Source: an uncultured Collinsella sp.
GTDB taxonomy: Bacteria > Actinomycetota > Coriobacteriia > Coriobacteriales > Coriobacteriaceae
Direction of reading: 5' to 3'
Assembly: GCA_900549345.1 (NCBI GenBank)
Contig: UROC01000092.1
Span: 1-6,338 of the forward strand
DNA: 6,338 bases
Shown here: piece after piece, positions 1 to 6,263 of the stretch
How positions within the stretch are numbered: position 1 is the stretch's first letter
How the letters are laid out: the number at the start of each line of letters is the position of its first letter
Notes under the pieces: model-generated
Seen by the model: only the letters and a program-made list of their open reading frames with translations
Databases searched by the model: none
What the model was told of the DNA's origin: nothing
Translations under genes and position numbers: made by a program

Positions 1-636
1 GGCGAGCTTCCGGGCATCGAGGTGCATGCGGGCAGGCTCGACGAGGCCGACATGGAGCGCGAGCTTTCCGGTGCGCGCATCGTCGTCGACGCCACGCACC
101 CCTTCGCTACGCTCGCAAGCGGCAACATCCGGGCCGCTTCGCTCGCCGTGGGTGCACGATGCCTGCGCCTTGCGCGCCCGGCCGAGGCGCTGCCCAAAGG
201 CGTCGTGTCGGTCGCGTCGATCGCCTGCGCGGCGCGCTTTCTCTCCGAGAACCCGGGTCGCGCGCTTCTCACGACGGGGAGCAAGGAGCTTGCTCCCTAC
301 ACGCGCGTCGCCGATTTCGCGGAGCGCTTCTTCGTGCGTGTGCTCCCGCTGCCCGGTGCTATAACGAAGTGCATCGACGCGGGGTTTTCGCCGTCGCACG
401 TCATCGGCATGCAGGGGCCCTTCACCCGCGAGCTCAACGAGGCGATGCTTCGGCAGGTGGGCGCCCAGTGGCTTGTGACCAAGGACTCGGGAACCGTAGG
501 CGGCACGGCCGAGAAGCTCGCCGCCGCGCGCGACGTGGGAGCGCGCTGCATCGTGGTCACCCGTCCCGCCGAGGGAGGCGGGGCCCTTTCGCTTCGGGAA
601 GTGGAAGACGCGCTCTTACGGGAGTTCGCGCGCTAG
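1..636 (+). CDS. cobK: Precorrin-6A / cobalt-precorrin-6A reductase, C-terminal part (5' end outside window)
   Basis: This enzyme performs the NAD(P)H-dependent reduction of precorrin-6A (or the cobalt form, CbiJ) to the 6B form in the cytoplasm, a step of corrin ring synthesis for cobalamin. The frame is open from base 1, giving 211 visible residues. In that numbering I see the family hallmarks DATHPFA (30-36), TTGSKEL (91-97), GMQGPFTRELN (136-146), TKDSG (160-164) followed by GG (167-168), and RP at 188-189. Family members are usually about 250 residues, so roughly 40 N-terminal residues, including the nucleotide-binding start, lie upstream. Alternatively the domain is the tail of a fusion with another cobalamin enzyme. 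A GTG at 22 sits inside the conserved fold and is not a credible start. The stop TAG (634-636) lies within a strong hairpin. GC is about 72% in lines I counted, against about 60% for the minus-strand genes. I cannot tell from the sequence whether the aerobic (CobK) or anaerobic (CbiJ) version applies. Confidence 0.9.
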   Translation, partial: GELPGIEVHAGRLDEADMERELSGARIVVDATHPFATLASGNIRAASLAVGARCLRLARPAEALPKGVVSVASIACAARFLSENPGRALLTTGSKELAPYTRVADFAERFFVRVLPLPGAITKCIDAGFSPSHVIGMQGPFTRELNEAMLRQVGAQWLVTKDSGTVGGTAEKLAAARDVGARCIVVTRPAEGGGALSLREVEDALLREFAR

Positions 637-658
637 GCGCTCGCCGCGCCTAGCGCGC
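628..658 (+). terminator. Strong GC-rich hairpin over the cobK stop codon, probable terminator without U-tract
   Basis: A perfect 13-bp inverted repeat (GCGCGCTAGGCGC at 628-640 pairing with 646-658) encloses a 5-nt loop. The left arm contains the TAG stop of cobK. The bases that follow are C-rich rather than T-rich, so this is not a classical intrinsic terminator. Hairpins lacking a U-tract at gene ends are reported in high-GC actinobacteria, and the position directly at the end of cobK suits 3'-end formation or mRNA protection. The hairpin is seen directly; the function is inferred. Confidence 0.55.
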
Positions 659-680
659 CCTCCCGCCCGCGAGGAGGATC

Positions 681-758
681 GCCTCGAGCAAGCTCGACCC
701 GTACAAGCCCGTCATCCGCCAATAGCTCGAGGACGACGCCCGGAACTGGCGCAAACAG
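681..758 (+). pseudogene. IS21-family transposase (IstA) relic, with internal stop codon
   Basis: Translating from 681 gives SKLDPYKPVIRQ, then an amber stop (TAG, 723-725), then LEDDARNWRKQ in the same frame. This matches, from memory, the conserved segment of IS21 IstA transposases that follows the N-terminal helix-turn-helix and reads SKLDPYKP...L..D...RKQRHTA. Only about 26 residues of a protein normally several hundred residues long remain, and similarity ends after RKQ at 758, six bases before the palindromic element begins. There is no start codon, no downstream istB and no IS21 end that I can see, so this is a dead scar of an insertion sequence. Confidence 0.7.
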
Positions 759-763
759 CCCTT

Positions 764-840
764 CAATAAGTTGCGGTGAAATAGTGTCTGTTTTTGCTGC
801 TAGATAGCATATTCAGTCCCTAATTCACCGCAACTTGTTG
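764..840. repeat. 77-bp imperfect palindromic element (MITE/REP-like) between convergent genes
   Basis: Arms at 764-790 and 814-840 match as inverted repeats at 23 of 27 positions, with a perfect 13-bp core AAGTTGCGGTGAA (768-780) pairing with 824-836. The 23-bp centre (791-813) is AT-rich and can fold a small extra stem (TGCT 795-798 with AGCA 806-809). The element is more AT-rich than its surroundings and lies 31 bp past the permease stop. It could act as a bidirectional terminator or mRNA-stabilising hairpin, but no T-tract follows on either strand. Its design resembles a non-autonomous palindromic intergenic repeat. Whether it is multicopy cannot be seen in this window. Confidence 0.65.
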
Positions 841-880
841 GTGGTGGCTTACTGGTAGCTGGTGGTGGCTTACTGGTAGC
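839..880. repeat. Two exact tandem copies of a 21-bp unit spanning the permease stop codon
   Basis: Bases 839-859 and 860-880 are identical. Read on the minus strand, each unit carries TACCAGTAAGCC, that is the last two sense codons (Tyr-Gln) and the TAA stop of the permease, plus three downstream codons. Because 21 is a multiple of three, the downstream copy keeps frame. The real stop is 870-872 and a second in-frame TAA lies at 849-851, separated by Ala-Thr-Thr-Ser-Tyr-Gln. This is best read as a recent slippage duplication, with the outer edge touching the palindromic element. Confidence 0.9.
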
Positions 881-2084
881 GTAGGCACTCCACCGGGTTG
901 AGCTTTGCCGCGCGGCGAGCGGGGTAGAAGCCAAAGATTACGCCGATGCCGACGGAGACGCCGAAGGCCAGCAGCACCGTGGCGATTGAAAAGCTCGGTG
1001 TGATCTCCCCACTGGCACCGAGCTCGTTGAGAACCCCTGATCCTGCGGCAAACATCGCGAGGCCCCAGGCCAGCAGATAGCCAATCAGGACACCCAGCAG
1101 GCCACCGGTGACGCACAGCGCCGAGGACTCGGCCAAAAACTGCGCGGTGATATCGCGGCGACTGGCGCCCAAGGCACGGCGAATACCGATCTCGCGGATG
1201 CGCTCAGTCACGTTGGTAAGCATCATATTCATAATGCCGATTCCGCCGACAAGCAGTGAGATACTGGCGACAGCGCCCATGATGAGCGAGAAGGCGCCCA
1301 TAAACGAGTTGAGTGCATCGATGGCGCTTTTCATGGAGGTCGCCGATACGCTGTCGTACTCATCATCCTCCGAGATGCCCTTCATCGCGCGCACCTTAGA
1401 CTCGATGGTCTTGCAGAGCTCGTCCATGTCTGTGCCCTCGGCGGCAAGTGCCGTCACGCTGGGAAATGAAGGATTCTCGTCGCCAAACAGGCCGGAGATG
1501 GTTTCGCGTGGCATATACAGCGTGAGCGAGCCCATGGAGTCGCTGCCGCCATCAATCACGCCTACAATCTGCACCTCGCCGTTGGACACCTTGATGGTTT
1601 TCCCCAGTGCGTCCTGTTCGTTGCCGTAAAGCTGATCGGCGCCGCCGCGGCTGATGAGTGCCACGCGCGAGCCTGATTGAGACTCTGCCTGTGAATAGAC
1701 ACGTCCCGCAACGAGCTTGCTGGCGCCCACGGCATCGAGCATGTCGCTATCGACGCCATGTGCCATGACGGTATAGCTTTTATCCCCGACCTTGTACTCG
1801 GAATAGGCGCTATCGACGATGCCGATCTGCTCAATCTGCGGCACCAGTTTGCGAAGCTTTTCCACATCCGAATCAGTGAGTTCTTGGGACGAATAGATCT
1901 CTATCATGCGGGCTGCATTGAGGCCCAGGCTGTTGACCAGGCTGTTTTGGATGCCGCCGATGAGCGAAGTCATGGCGATGACCGAGGCGATGCCAATGAC
2001 GATGCCAAGGATGGTGAGCAGGCTGCGTCCCTTGTTGGCCTCGAGCGAGTGAAGGGCTTCTTGGACAAGATCGCGGGTGCTCAT
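870..2084 (-). CDS. ABC transporter permease, MacB/FtsX family
   Basis: This is the membrane subunit of a MacAB-like exporter, 404 residues. One N-terminal transmembrane helix (about 21-43) is followed by a large extracytoplasmic MacB_PCD-type domain (about 44-258). The FtsX domain follows, with helices near 261-286, 319-345 and 366-387. The conserved stretch after TM2 reads GGIGIMNMML (280-289) and then REIGIRRALGAS (297-308). The C-terminal PARRAAKLNPVECLRYQ (388-404) is typical of the family. Unlike E. coli MacB, which fuses ATPase and permease, the ATPase here is a separate gene directly upstream. The start codon overlaps the ATPase stop as ATGA. A good Shine-Dalgarno AAGGAG (2092-2097) sits 7 nt before the ATG, which fixes the start. 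The substrate (peptide, antibiotic or lipid) cannot be told. The 3' end lies in a 21-bp tandem duplication. Confidence 0.93.
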   Translation of the reverse strand: MSTRDLVQEALHSLEANKGRSLLTILGIVIGIASVIAMTSLIGGIQNSLVNSLGLNAARMIEIYSSQELTDSDVEKLRKLVPQIEQIGIVDSAYSEYKVGDKSYTVMAHGVDSDMLDAVGASKLVAGRVYSQAESQSGSRVALISRGGADQLYGNEQDALGKTIKVSNGEVQIVGVIDGGSDSMGSLTLYMPRETISGLFGDENPSFPSVTALAAEGTDMDELCKTIESKVRAMKGISEDDEYDSVSATSMKSAIDALNSFMGAFSLIMGAVASISLLVGGIGIMNMMLTNVTERIREIGIRRALGASRRDITAQFLAESSALCVTGGLLGVLIGYLLAWGLAMFAAGSGVLNELGASGEITPSFSIATVLLAFGVSVGIGVIFGFYPARRAAKLNPVECLRYQ

Positions 2085-2854
2085 GCCTTCGCTCCTTTCG
2101 GCTGATTGGTGGTTGCAGAAATCGCGGGCAGGTTTTTGACGGCCCCGCGTAACGTATTCGGTGTATGCGCGACATATGCGCCGTCATGGATTCGCCCGTC
2201 ACGGATGGTTACGGCTCGATCGGCCTCGGCGGCGATGCCGGGGTCATGCGTGATGAGTACGATGGTCTTGCCGCGTTTCTGGAGCTTGTGGAAGGTTTCC
2301 ATGACGAGTGCCCCGGTTGTCGAGTCTAGATTTCCCGTTGGCTCGTCGGCCAAAATGATGGGCGGGTCGTTGACGAGGGCGCGCGCGATGGCGACGCGCT
2401 GCATCTGTCCGCCCGAGAGTTCCGATATGCGGTGGTCCCAATGGTCGACCGGCAGTGTGACGGCTTGTAGCGCGTGCACGGCGCGCATCTCGCGCTGGCT
2501 ACGCGGCACATTGGTGTAGGATAGCGGCAGCATGACGTTTTCGATCACCGTCAGACGCGGCAGCAAGTTAAAACTCTGAAAGACAAAGCCGATGCTCAGC
2601 GCGCGCACCTCGGTGAGCTCATCATCGTCGAGCTCGGCGACGTTGAGCCCTTGCAGGAAGTAATCGCCCGCCGTCGGTTTGTCCAGGCAGCCCAGGATGT
2701 TCATGAGTGTCGACTTGCCCGAGCCCGAGGGGCCGGTGATGGCGACGAACTCACCGGGATCTACTGCCAGGCTTACGTTATGCAGGATGTGGGCGCAACC
2801 GGCCTCGCTCTCAAAGATGCGGTGCACGTTGCGGATGTCGATGACGGGACGCAT
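2081..2854 (-). CDS. ABC transporter ATP-binding protein, MacB/LolD-like
   Basis: This cytoplasmic ATPase (257 residues) drives the MacB-type permease encoded next to it. All nucleotide-binding motifs are intact: Walker A GPSGSGKST (41-49), Q-loop at Gln93 in VFQSFNLLP, signature LSGGQ (146-150), Walker B IILADEPTG with catalytic Glu171, D-loop NLDS (175-178) and H-loop His203 in THD. The FQSFNLLPRLTVIENVMLPL segment is typical of the MacB/LolD/FtsE branch. About 30 C-terminal residues after the H-loop region (about 226-257) are less conserved and look flexible. The ATG shares one base with the adaptor stop (TAATG) and the 3' end overlaps the permease start by 4 bp, so the three proteins are probably translationally coupled. 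Only a modest GAGG precedes this start, which fits coupling. Confidence 0.95.
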   Translation of the reverse strand: MRPVIDIRNVHRIFESEAGCAHILHNVSLAVDPGEFVAITGPSGSGKSTLMNILGCLDKPTAGDYFLQGLNVAELDDDELTEVRALSIGFVFQSFNLLPRLTVIENVMLPLSYTNVPRSQREMRAVHALQAVTLPVDHWDHRISELSGGQMQRVAIARALVNDPPIILADEPTGNLDSTTGALVMETFHKLQKRGKTIVLITHDPGIAAEADRAVTIRDGRIHDGAYVAHTPNTLRGAVKNLPAISATTNQPKGAKA

Positions 2855-4266
2855 TACTTGCCCTCGTCGGCAGGCATGTTGTCGCCGCCGTCTGCCGTCA
2901 TGCCTGTGCCGGTATCCGTCACGATGGTGTCGCCGTCGCGTAACTTGGTAACCGGGACGTCTGGGTTGATCTCGTTGCCCTGGTCGTCGCGCTTGACCTG
3001 CGTCTTACCGACTACAGCCTCGTTGTCGTTTTGCGTCACGACGGTCACCTTCACGCGGCGCGTCTTCTTGCCTTCCGAATCGGTGGCCAGATTGACGTAA
3101 TAGTGCTCGCCATCTTCGGTCATCAGCGCCATGGTCGGCACCATAACCACGTCGTCGAGCTTCTCGGTCACTACCGAGACCTCGGCAGTCATACCCGGCT
3201 TAAGGCGACTGTCGGGTGCTTCGATGAGGATGTCGACGTTAAAGGTCACGCTGCCGCCGCTACCGGAGCCGGAGTCAGAGTTTGCCACCGAGGCGATAGC
3301 CGTGACGGTGCCCTGGCTCACGATATCGGGAAACGCGGGATAGGTCACGTTGGCGCTTTGGCCCACGGCAATTTTGGCGATATCCTTTTCGCCCACCTGA
3401 ACCGTCACCTTCATCTTGGACAGGTCGGCGATTTGCATGCACTGCTTGCCGCCGCTCGTGTCGCTTTCACCCATGATCATGCCGCCTGTTACCGTAGCGC
3501 CCACCTTGGCGTTGAGCTCCACGATGCTGCCCGAGCTGGGGGCCTTTACGGTGCGCTCGGCCGCCTTTGCAGTTGCCTGTTCCAGCGCTGCCTGGGCCGA
3601 GGTGAGGTTGCGCTGGGCGGTCGAGACGGCATTTGCGTTGGCGTTTGCGTCCGATGGACCGGTCGATCCGTCACTGTCCGTTGTCGGTGCGGCCTGTGCG
3701 GCCGCGAGTGCCACCTTTGCATTGTTCAGGTCTTCCTGGGCGGCCGCGACCGCGCGCTGCGCCTCGGAAACAGCGCTATCGAGCGCGTCGTTCTTAATGG
3801 TCATGAGTACGTCGCCCTCGTTGACGCTCTGTCCAGCCTGCACGTTGATCTTTTCAACCGTACCGTCGACAGAAGGGGAGACGACCGATGCCGAGATGGG
3901 CTTAAGCTGCCCCTTGGCTTCGACTGTGGTGGTAAACGTGCCTTCGGTGACCATGTCGGTCACCGGTCCGTTGGTGCCTGCGGGTTGCGCGTTGATGACC
4001 AGCGTTGCGATGATGGCAATGAGCGCGATGGCAACAACGACACCGACGGCGATACCGCGTCGGATGAGCTTTTTGCGCCGACGCTCGGCACGCTTTGCCA
4101 TGAGCTTTGCATAGGCTTCTTCATCGGAGATATCGGTCGAATCGTCGAGACTCGTTTGGGGCTGCTTGGTGTCTGCAGCGCTGATAATCGGCAGGGTCTC
4201 GGTGGCATCTTGGGGCATGCGATCGGAATCGTCAGGACCCGGATTGATCGTGGGGACCTTGGACAT
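2854..4266 (-). CDS. Membrane-fusion (HlyD/MacA-like) adaptor subunit of the ABC exporter
   Basis: This 470-residue protein is anchored by one helix (about 71-92) after a polar cytoplasmic head of about 70 residues ending in a basic run (KRAERRRKKLIRR). Outside the membrane, two half-motifs of a biotinyl-lipoyl domain (about 125-157, ...GTVEKINVQAGQSVNEGD, and about 237-262, VKAPSSGSIVELNAKVGATV) flank Ala/Gln-rich coiled-coil arms (about 160-192 and 214-236). The arms are joined by a low-complexity Ser/Asp/Asn/Gly linker (about 193-213) containing ANANANA. A beta-barrel (about 285-368, ending RLKPGMTAEVSV) and a membrane-proximal domain (about 370-455) follow, then an acidic tail. It is first in the operon and its stop overlaps the ATPase ATG by 1 bp. 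The start is supported by AAAGGAG (4272-4278) 5 nt before ATG. By family role it links to the permease and guides substrate outward. In a monoderm cell there would be no TolC partner. Confidence 0.92.
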   Translation of the reverse strand: MSKVPTINPGPDDSDRMPQDATETLPIISAADTKQPQTSLDDSTDISDEEAYAKLMAKRAERRRKKLIRRGIAVGVVVAIALIAIIATLVINAQPAGTNGPVTDMVTEGTFTTTVEAKGQLKPISASVVSPSVDGTVEKINVQAGQSVNEGDVLMTIKNDALDSAVSEAQRAVAAAQEDLNNAKVALAAAQAAPTTDSDGSTGPSDANANANAVSTAQRNLTSAQAALEQATAKAAERTVKAPSSGSIVELNAKVGATVTGGMIMGESDTSGGKQCMQIADLSKMKVTVQVGEKDIAKIAVGQSANVTYPAFPDIVSQGTVTAIASVANSDSGSGSGGSVTFNVDILIEAPDSRLKPGMTAEVSVVTEKLDDVVMVPTMALMTEDGEHYYVNLATDSEGKKTRRVKVTVVTQNDNEAVVGKTQVKRDDQGNEINPDVPVTKLRDGDTIVTDTGTGMTADGGDNMPADEGK

Positions 4267-4300
4267 AGCGTCTCCTTTATCGATATGGCTCCGATAAGTA

Positions 4301-4330
4301 TATACGCCCGTCGCGATAGGCGGGCGTATA
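4301..4330. terminator. Hairpin between the L,D-transpeptidase and the exporter operon, possible weak terminator or attenuator
   Basis: A perfect 10-bp inverted repeat, TATACGCCCG (4301-4310) against CGGGCGTATA (4321-4330), can be extended inward by one G-U and one C-G pair to leave a 6-nt loop. On the minus strand it lies about 70 nt after the L,D-transpeptidase stop and about 35 nt before the adaptor start. It is followed there by TACTTATC, which has few Us, so termination would probably be incomplete. It may reduce read-through from ldt into the exporter genes. The rest of the 132-bp gap holds nothing else I can support, and I found no convincing -35/-10 pair for the exporter operon. Confidence 0.5.
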
Positions 4331-4398
4331 GAAGTTGCGGATGACGGTACTGTAAGTTTTGTCGCCGTGCTGTTTACTTGTTGTAGACGTTAGCTGCG

Positions 4399-6114
4399 TT
4401 ACGAGTGCACGACCACGCAGAGGCCGACTTTGATGCGCTCGTGGAGCGACTTGGCATCGGCCAGACGCAGGTTGATACAACCGTGGCTACCGCACCACTT
4501 GTACGATTCGGCGTTATCGAAACTCGAATCGTTTTGCCAGGTGGCGTCGTGGAATCCGACCATATTGCCCTCGAACGGCATCCAGTAGCTTACCGGGCTC
4601 TCGTATTTGGGCTTGCCGGTCTCGGGGTCCTTGGCACCGATGAGTTTGCTGGCGCCATCGTTGCTGTTGATCTGCCATACGCCCTCGGGGGTGGCGTCTT
4701 CGCCCGGTTTGCCAGAAATAAAGTTGGCCTCCCACACGATGTTGCCGCTCTCGTCGTAGTAGCGCGCATGCTGCTCGGACAGGTCGACGTCGATATAGGC
4801 CTTCCAGTCGGGCTCGCCCTTGGCGGTAAATGTGTCGGCCTTCTGGGAGTACTTGATCTCGATTTCGCCGGTCTGCTTGTTGTTGATGGCGTCCTCGACC
4901 TGCTTGGCGAGCGAGCTGCTGTCGATGGACCAACCAAAGTCGCCGCCTTCGACGGCGCACTGCTTGCCATCGGCGCGCGTCCACCAGCGAGTGGAGCCCA
5001 CGGTATTAAAGCCGTTGGCGAGCTCGGCTGCCCAGCTACTGATCTGCGACGTATCGAGCGTGGGGTTGGCCGGATCGGCAAAGCTGATCCACTGCAACAC
5101 GGAGCTGCCATCAACCTTGCCGGCATCCTCGCCGTTGAGCTTGAGGGTCACGTTGACGCCCAAGAAGTTGTTGGCGGCATCGCATGCAGACTGAATCTGA
5201 TCATCGGTCAGCGTTCCATTGAGCGGCTCATAGGCATCGTTGCCGAGCTTGGAAAGATCTAAGGTCTCGGCCAGCGAGGCAAGCTCGAGCTCGGCATACT
5301 TAATGACATGCTCGCGGTTGAGTTTTTCGTTGGAGCGCGCCTTCTCGACGGTAAACTTGCCGGCCTGCTCGTCATAGGAGCTATTGGCCTCGAACGCGCC
5401 CGAACGCCCCTCGTTAAACTCGTCGATGGCGGCGCCCAGATCCTTCTCAAACTGCTTTTGGTCAAAGGTGTCGGAGAGCATGGACAGGTCGACGTCTTGA
5501 TCAAGATCGACTTCGTTGGAGCTAGCGGTTGTTTTGGTCTTGCCGCTTAAGGATTCTACAAGGCGAACCGGCCATACAATGGCTTCGTTGCGGCTGATAA
5601 TCTCTTTTGCGGCAGCTTCGCCGTCGACAATGGGCTCATCGGACTCGGGCTGATAGGTCCAGCTAAAGTCATCGCCTGTCACGGTGAGCTTATAGTGCTT
5701 CCAAGCCGAGTTGACCTTGGTGGCGGCAGACGAAGCGTTGGAGAACGAGACATCGACGCCGGCGATAGTGGTGTTGGGGTAGGCTACCTGCGAAAACGCT
5801 ACGACGCCTACGATATAGACAATGACGATAAGACCCAGAACGACAAAGAGCGTCGTCTTTTTGCCCGACTTATTGTTCTCGGCGGGTTTGCGTGCGGGGC
5901 CGCGATCGCCTCGAGCGTGCGTGGGGGGCTGCTTGGGCGCATTGCCATTTGTCTGGCGCTGCTGATGCTGCTTGTTCGGATGTTGGGAAACGTTTGCCGC
6001 ACCTCGCTGCTGACCGCGGCTCGGCGCGATAGGACGCGGCGATTGAACGCCGCCGGTGTGCCTGCTCGGCTGCTGCGGATCGGGAATCAGTTGAGTTCGA
6101 TCGTTTTGCGACAT
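4399..6114 (-). CDS. Membrane-anchored L,D-transpeptidase (PG_binding_4 region plus YkuD catalytic domain)
   Basis: This enzyme forms 3-3 peptidoglycan cross-links or attaches proteins to the wall, via a catalytic cysteine outside the membrane. From the preferred start (MSQNDRT) it has 571 residues. A disordered Gln/Pro/Asn/Arg-rich cytoplasmic head (1-85) is followed by one transmembrane helix (about 87-109). A long extracellular region (about 135-425) has PG_binding_4 character, including WWTRADGKQCAVEGGDFGWSID near 377-398 read as W-T-R...GGDFGW. The YkuD domain occupies about 438-570. Its active site is intact: His522 (GFHDATW) and SHGCIN with Cys546. The Asn where many YkuD proteins have Arg is a known variant. 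Two ATGs compete, at 6121-6123 and 6112-6114. The AAGGA Shine-Dalgarno (6125-6129) is 1 nt from the first but 10 nt from the second, so I chose the second; the alternative adds three residues. A TATAAT promoter lies just upstream. Confidence 0.93.
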   Translation of the reverse strand: MSQNDRTQLIPDPQQPSRHTGGVQSPRPIAPSRGQQRGAANVSQHPNKQHQQRQTNGNAPKQPPTHARGDRGPARKPAENNKSGKKTTLFVVLGLIVIVYIVGVVAFSQVAYPNTTIAGVDVSFSNASSAATKVNSAWKHYKLTVTGDDFSWTYQPESDEPIVDGEAAAKEIISRNEAIVWPVRLVESLSGKTKTTASSNEVDLDQDVDLSMLSDTFDQKQFEKDLGAAIDEFNEGRSGAFEANSSYDEQAGKFTVEKARSNEKLNREHVIKYAELELASLAETLDLSKLGNDAYEPLNGTLTDDQIQSACDAANNFLGVNVTLKLNGEDAGKVDGSSVLQWISFADPANPTLDTSQISSWAAELANGFNTVGSTRWWTRADGKQCAVEGGDFGWSIDSSSLAKQVEDAINNKQTGEIEIKYSQKADTFTAKGEPDWKAYIDVDLSEQHARYYDESGNIVWEANFISGKPGEDATPEGVWQINSNDGASKLIGAKDPETGKPKYESPVSYWMPFEGNMVGFHDATWQNDSSFDNAESYKWCGSHGCINLRLADAKSLHERIKVGLCVVVHS

Positions 6115-6124
6115 CGTATGCATA

Positions 6125-6129
6125 TCCTT
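6125..6129 (-). promoter_or_regulatory. Ribosome binding site that decides the L,D-transpeptidase start
   Basis: AAGGA on the minus strand is separated by 1 nt from the ATG at 6121-6123 and by 10 nt from the ATG at 6112-6114. One nucleotide is too close for initiation, so the downstream ATG is favoured although the spacing is on the long side. Confidence 0.6.
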
Positions 6130-6171
6130 CGAATTTCGCCTTGCGGCTCATCGTGTTTTTACTGGGCTTGC

Positions 6172-6200
6172 ATTATAGCGATTACCTAGTTGTTTGTGGT
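6172..6200 (-). promoter_or_regulatory. Sigma70-type promoter for the L,D-transpeptidase gene
   Basis: A perfect -10 hexamer TATAAT lies at 6172-6177 on the minus strand. Seventeen bases upstream is ACCACA (6195-6200), which matches only three of six positions of the TTGACA consensus, so the -35 is weak. Transcription would begin near 6165, leaving a leader of about 50 nt. The promoter sits between the bidirectional terminator and the gene, as expected for an independent transcription unit. Confidence 0.65.
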
Positions 6201-6223
6201 ATGGAAACGGTGGCATTCAAAAG

Positions 6224-6245
6224 AGGTGGGACATTTGTCCCACCT
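6224..6245. terminator. Bidirectional intrinsic terminator
   Basis: A perfect 9-bp stem, AGGTGGGAC (6224-6232) with GTCCCACCT (6237-6245), closes a 4-nt loop. On the minus strand it is followed by CTTTTG, a short U-tract, and it lies 18 nt past the stop of the partial gene at the right edge, so it most likely ends that gene. On the plus strand a broken T-rich run (TCTTTCTTT, 6251-6259) follows, but no plus-strand gene reaches it here. Confidence 0.8.
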
Positions 6246-6263
6246 TCGAGTCTTTCTTTGTCG

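Noticed and set aside
22..24. GTG as start codon of the cobK gene
   Set aside because: The frame is open to base 1, and the family needs about 40 more N-terminal residues containing the nucleotide-binding motif.
839..880. CRISPR-like repeat
   Set aside because: There are only two directly abutting 21-bp copies with no spacers and no cas genes nearby.
820..1116. 98-codon minus-strand frame over the permease 3' end and tandem repeat
   Set aside because: It is out of frame with the conserved FtsX domain, and its repetitive tail (HHQLPVSHHQ) comes from translating the 21-bp duplication.
4297..4302. TATACT as a -10 box for the exporter operon (minus strand)
   Set aside because: There is no -35-like hexamer 16-18 bp upstream, and the motif overlaps the hairpin arm.
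3031..4344. 437-codon open frame on the plus strand opposite the adaptor gene
   Set aside because: It lies wholly antisense to a well-supported HlyD/MacA-type gene, has His/Gly/Arg-rich composition typical of a GC-rich shadow frame, and shows no recognisable domain.
4465..4485. Asn after the catalytic SHGCI motif of the L,D-transpeptidase, where many YkuD proteins have Arg
   Set aside because: SHGC followed by a hydrophobic residue and Asn occurs in known active L,D-transpeptidases, so it does not suggest inactivity.
4405..5262. 285-codon plus-strand open frame opposite the L,D-transpeptidase
   Set aside because: It is antisense to the conserved YkuD and PG-binding coding region, shows no domain, and its length is explained by codon bias on the opposite strand.
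5870..6151. 93-codon minus-strand frame starting in the ldt leader (MSRKAKFEGYAYD)
   Set aside because: It overlaps the ldt start in another frame, lacks a good ribosome site, and becomes Arg/Ala/Ser-rich shadow sequence.
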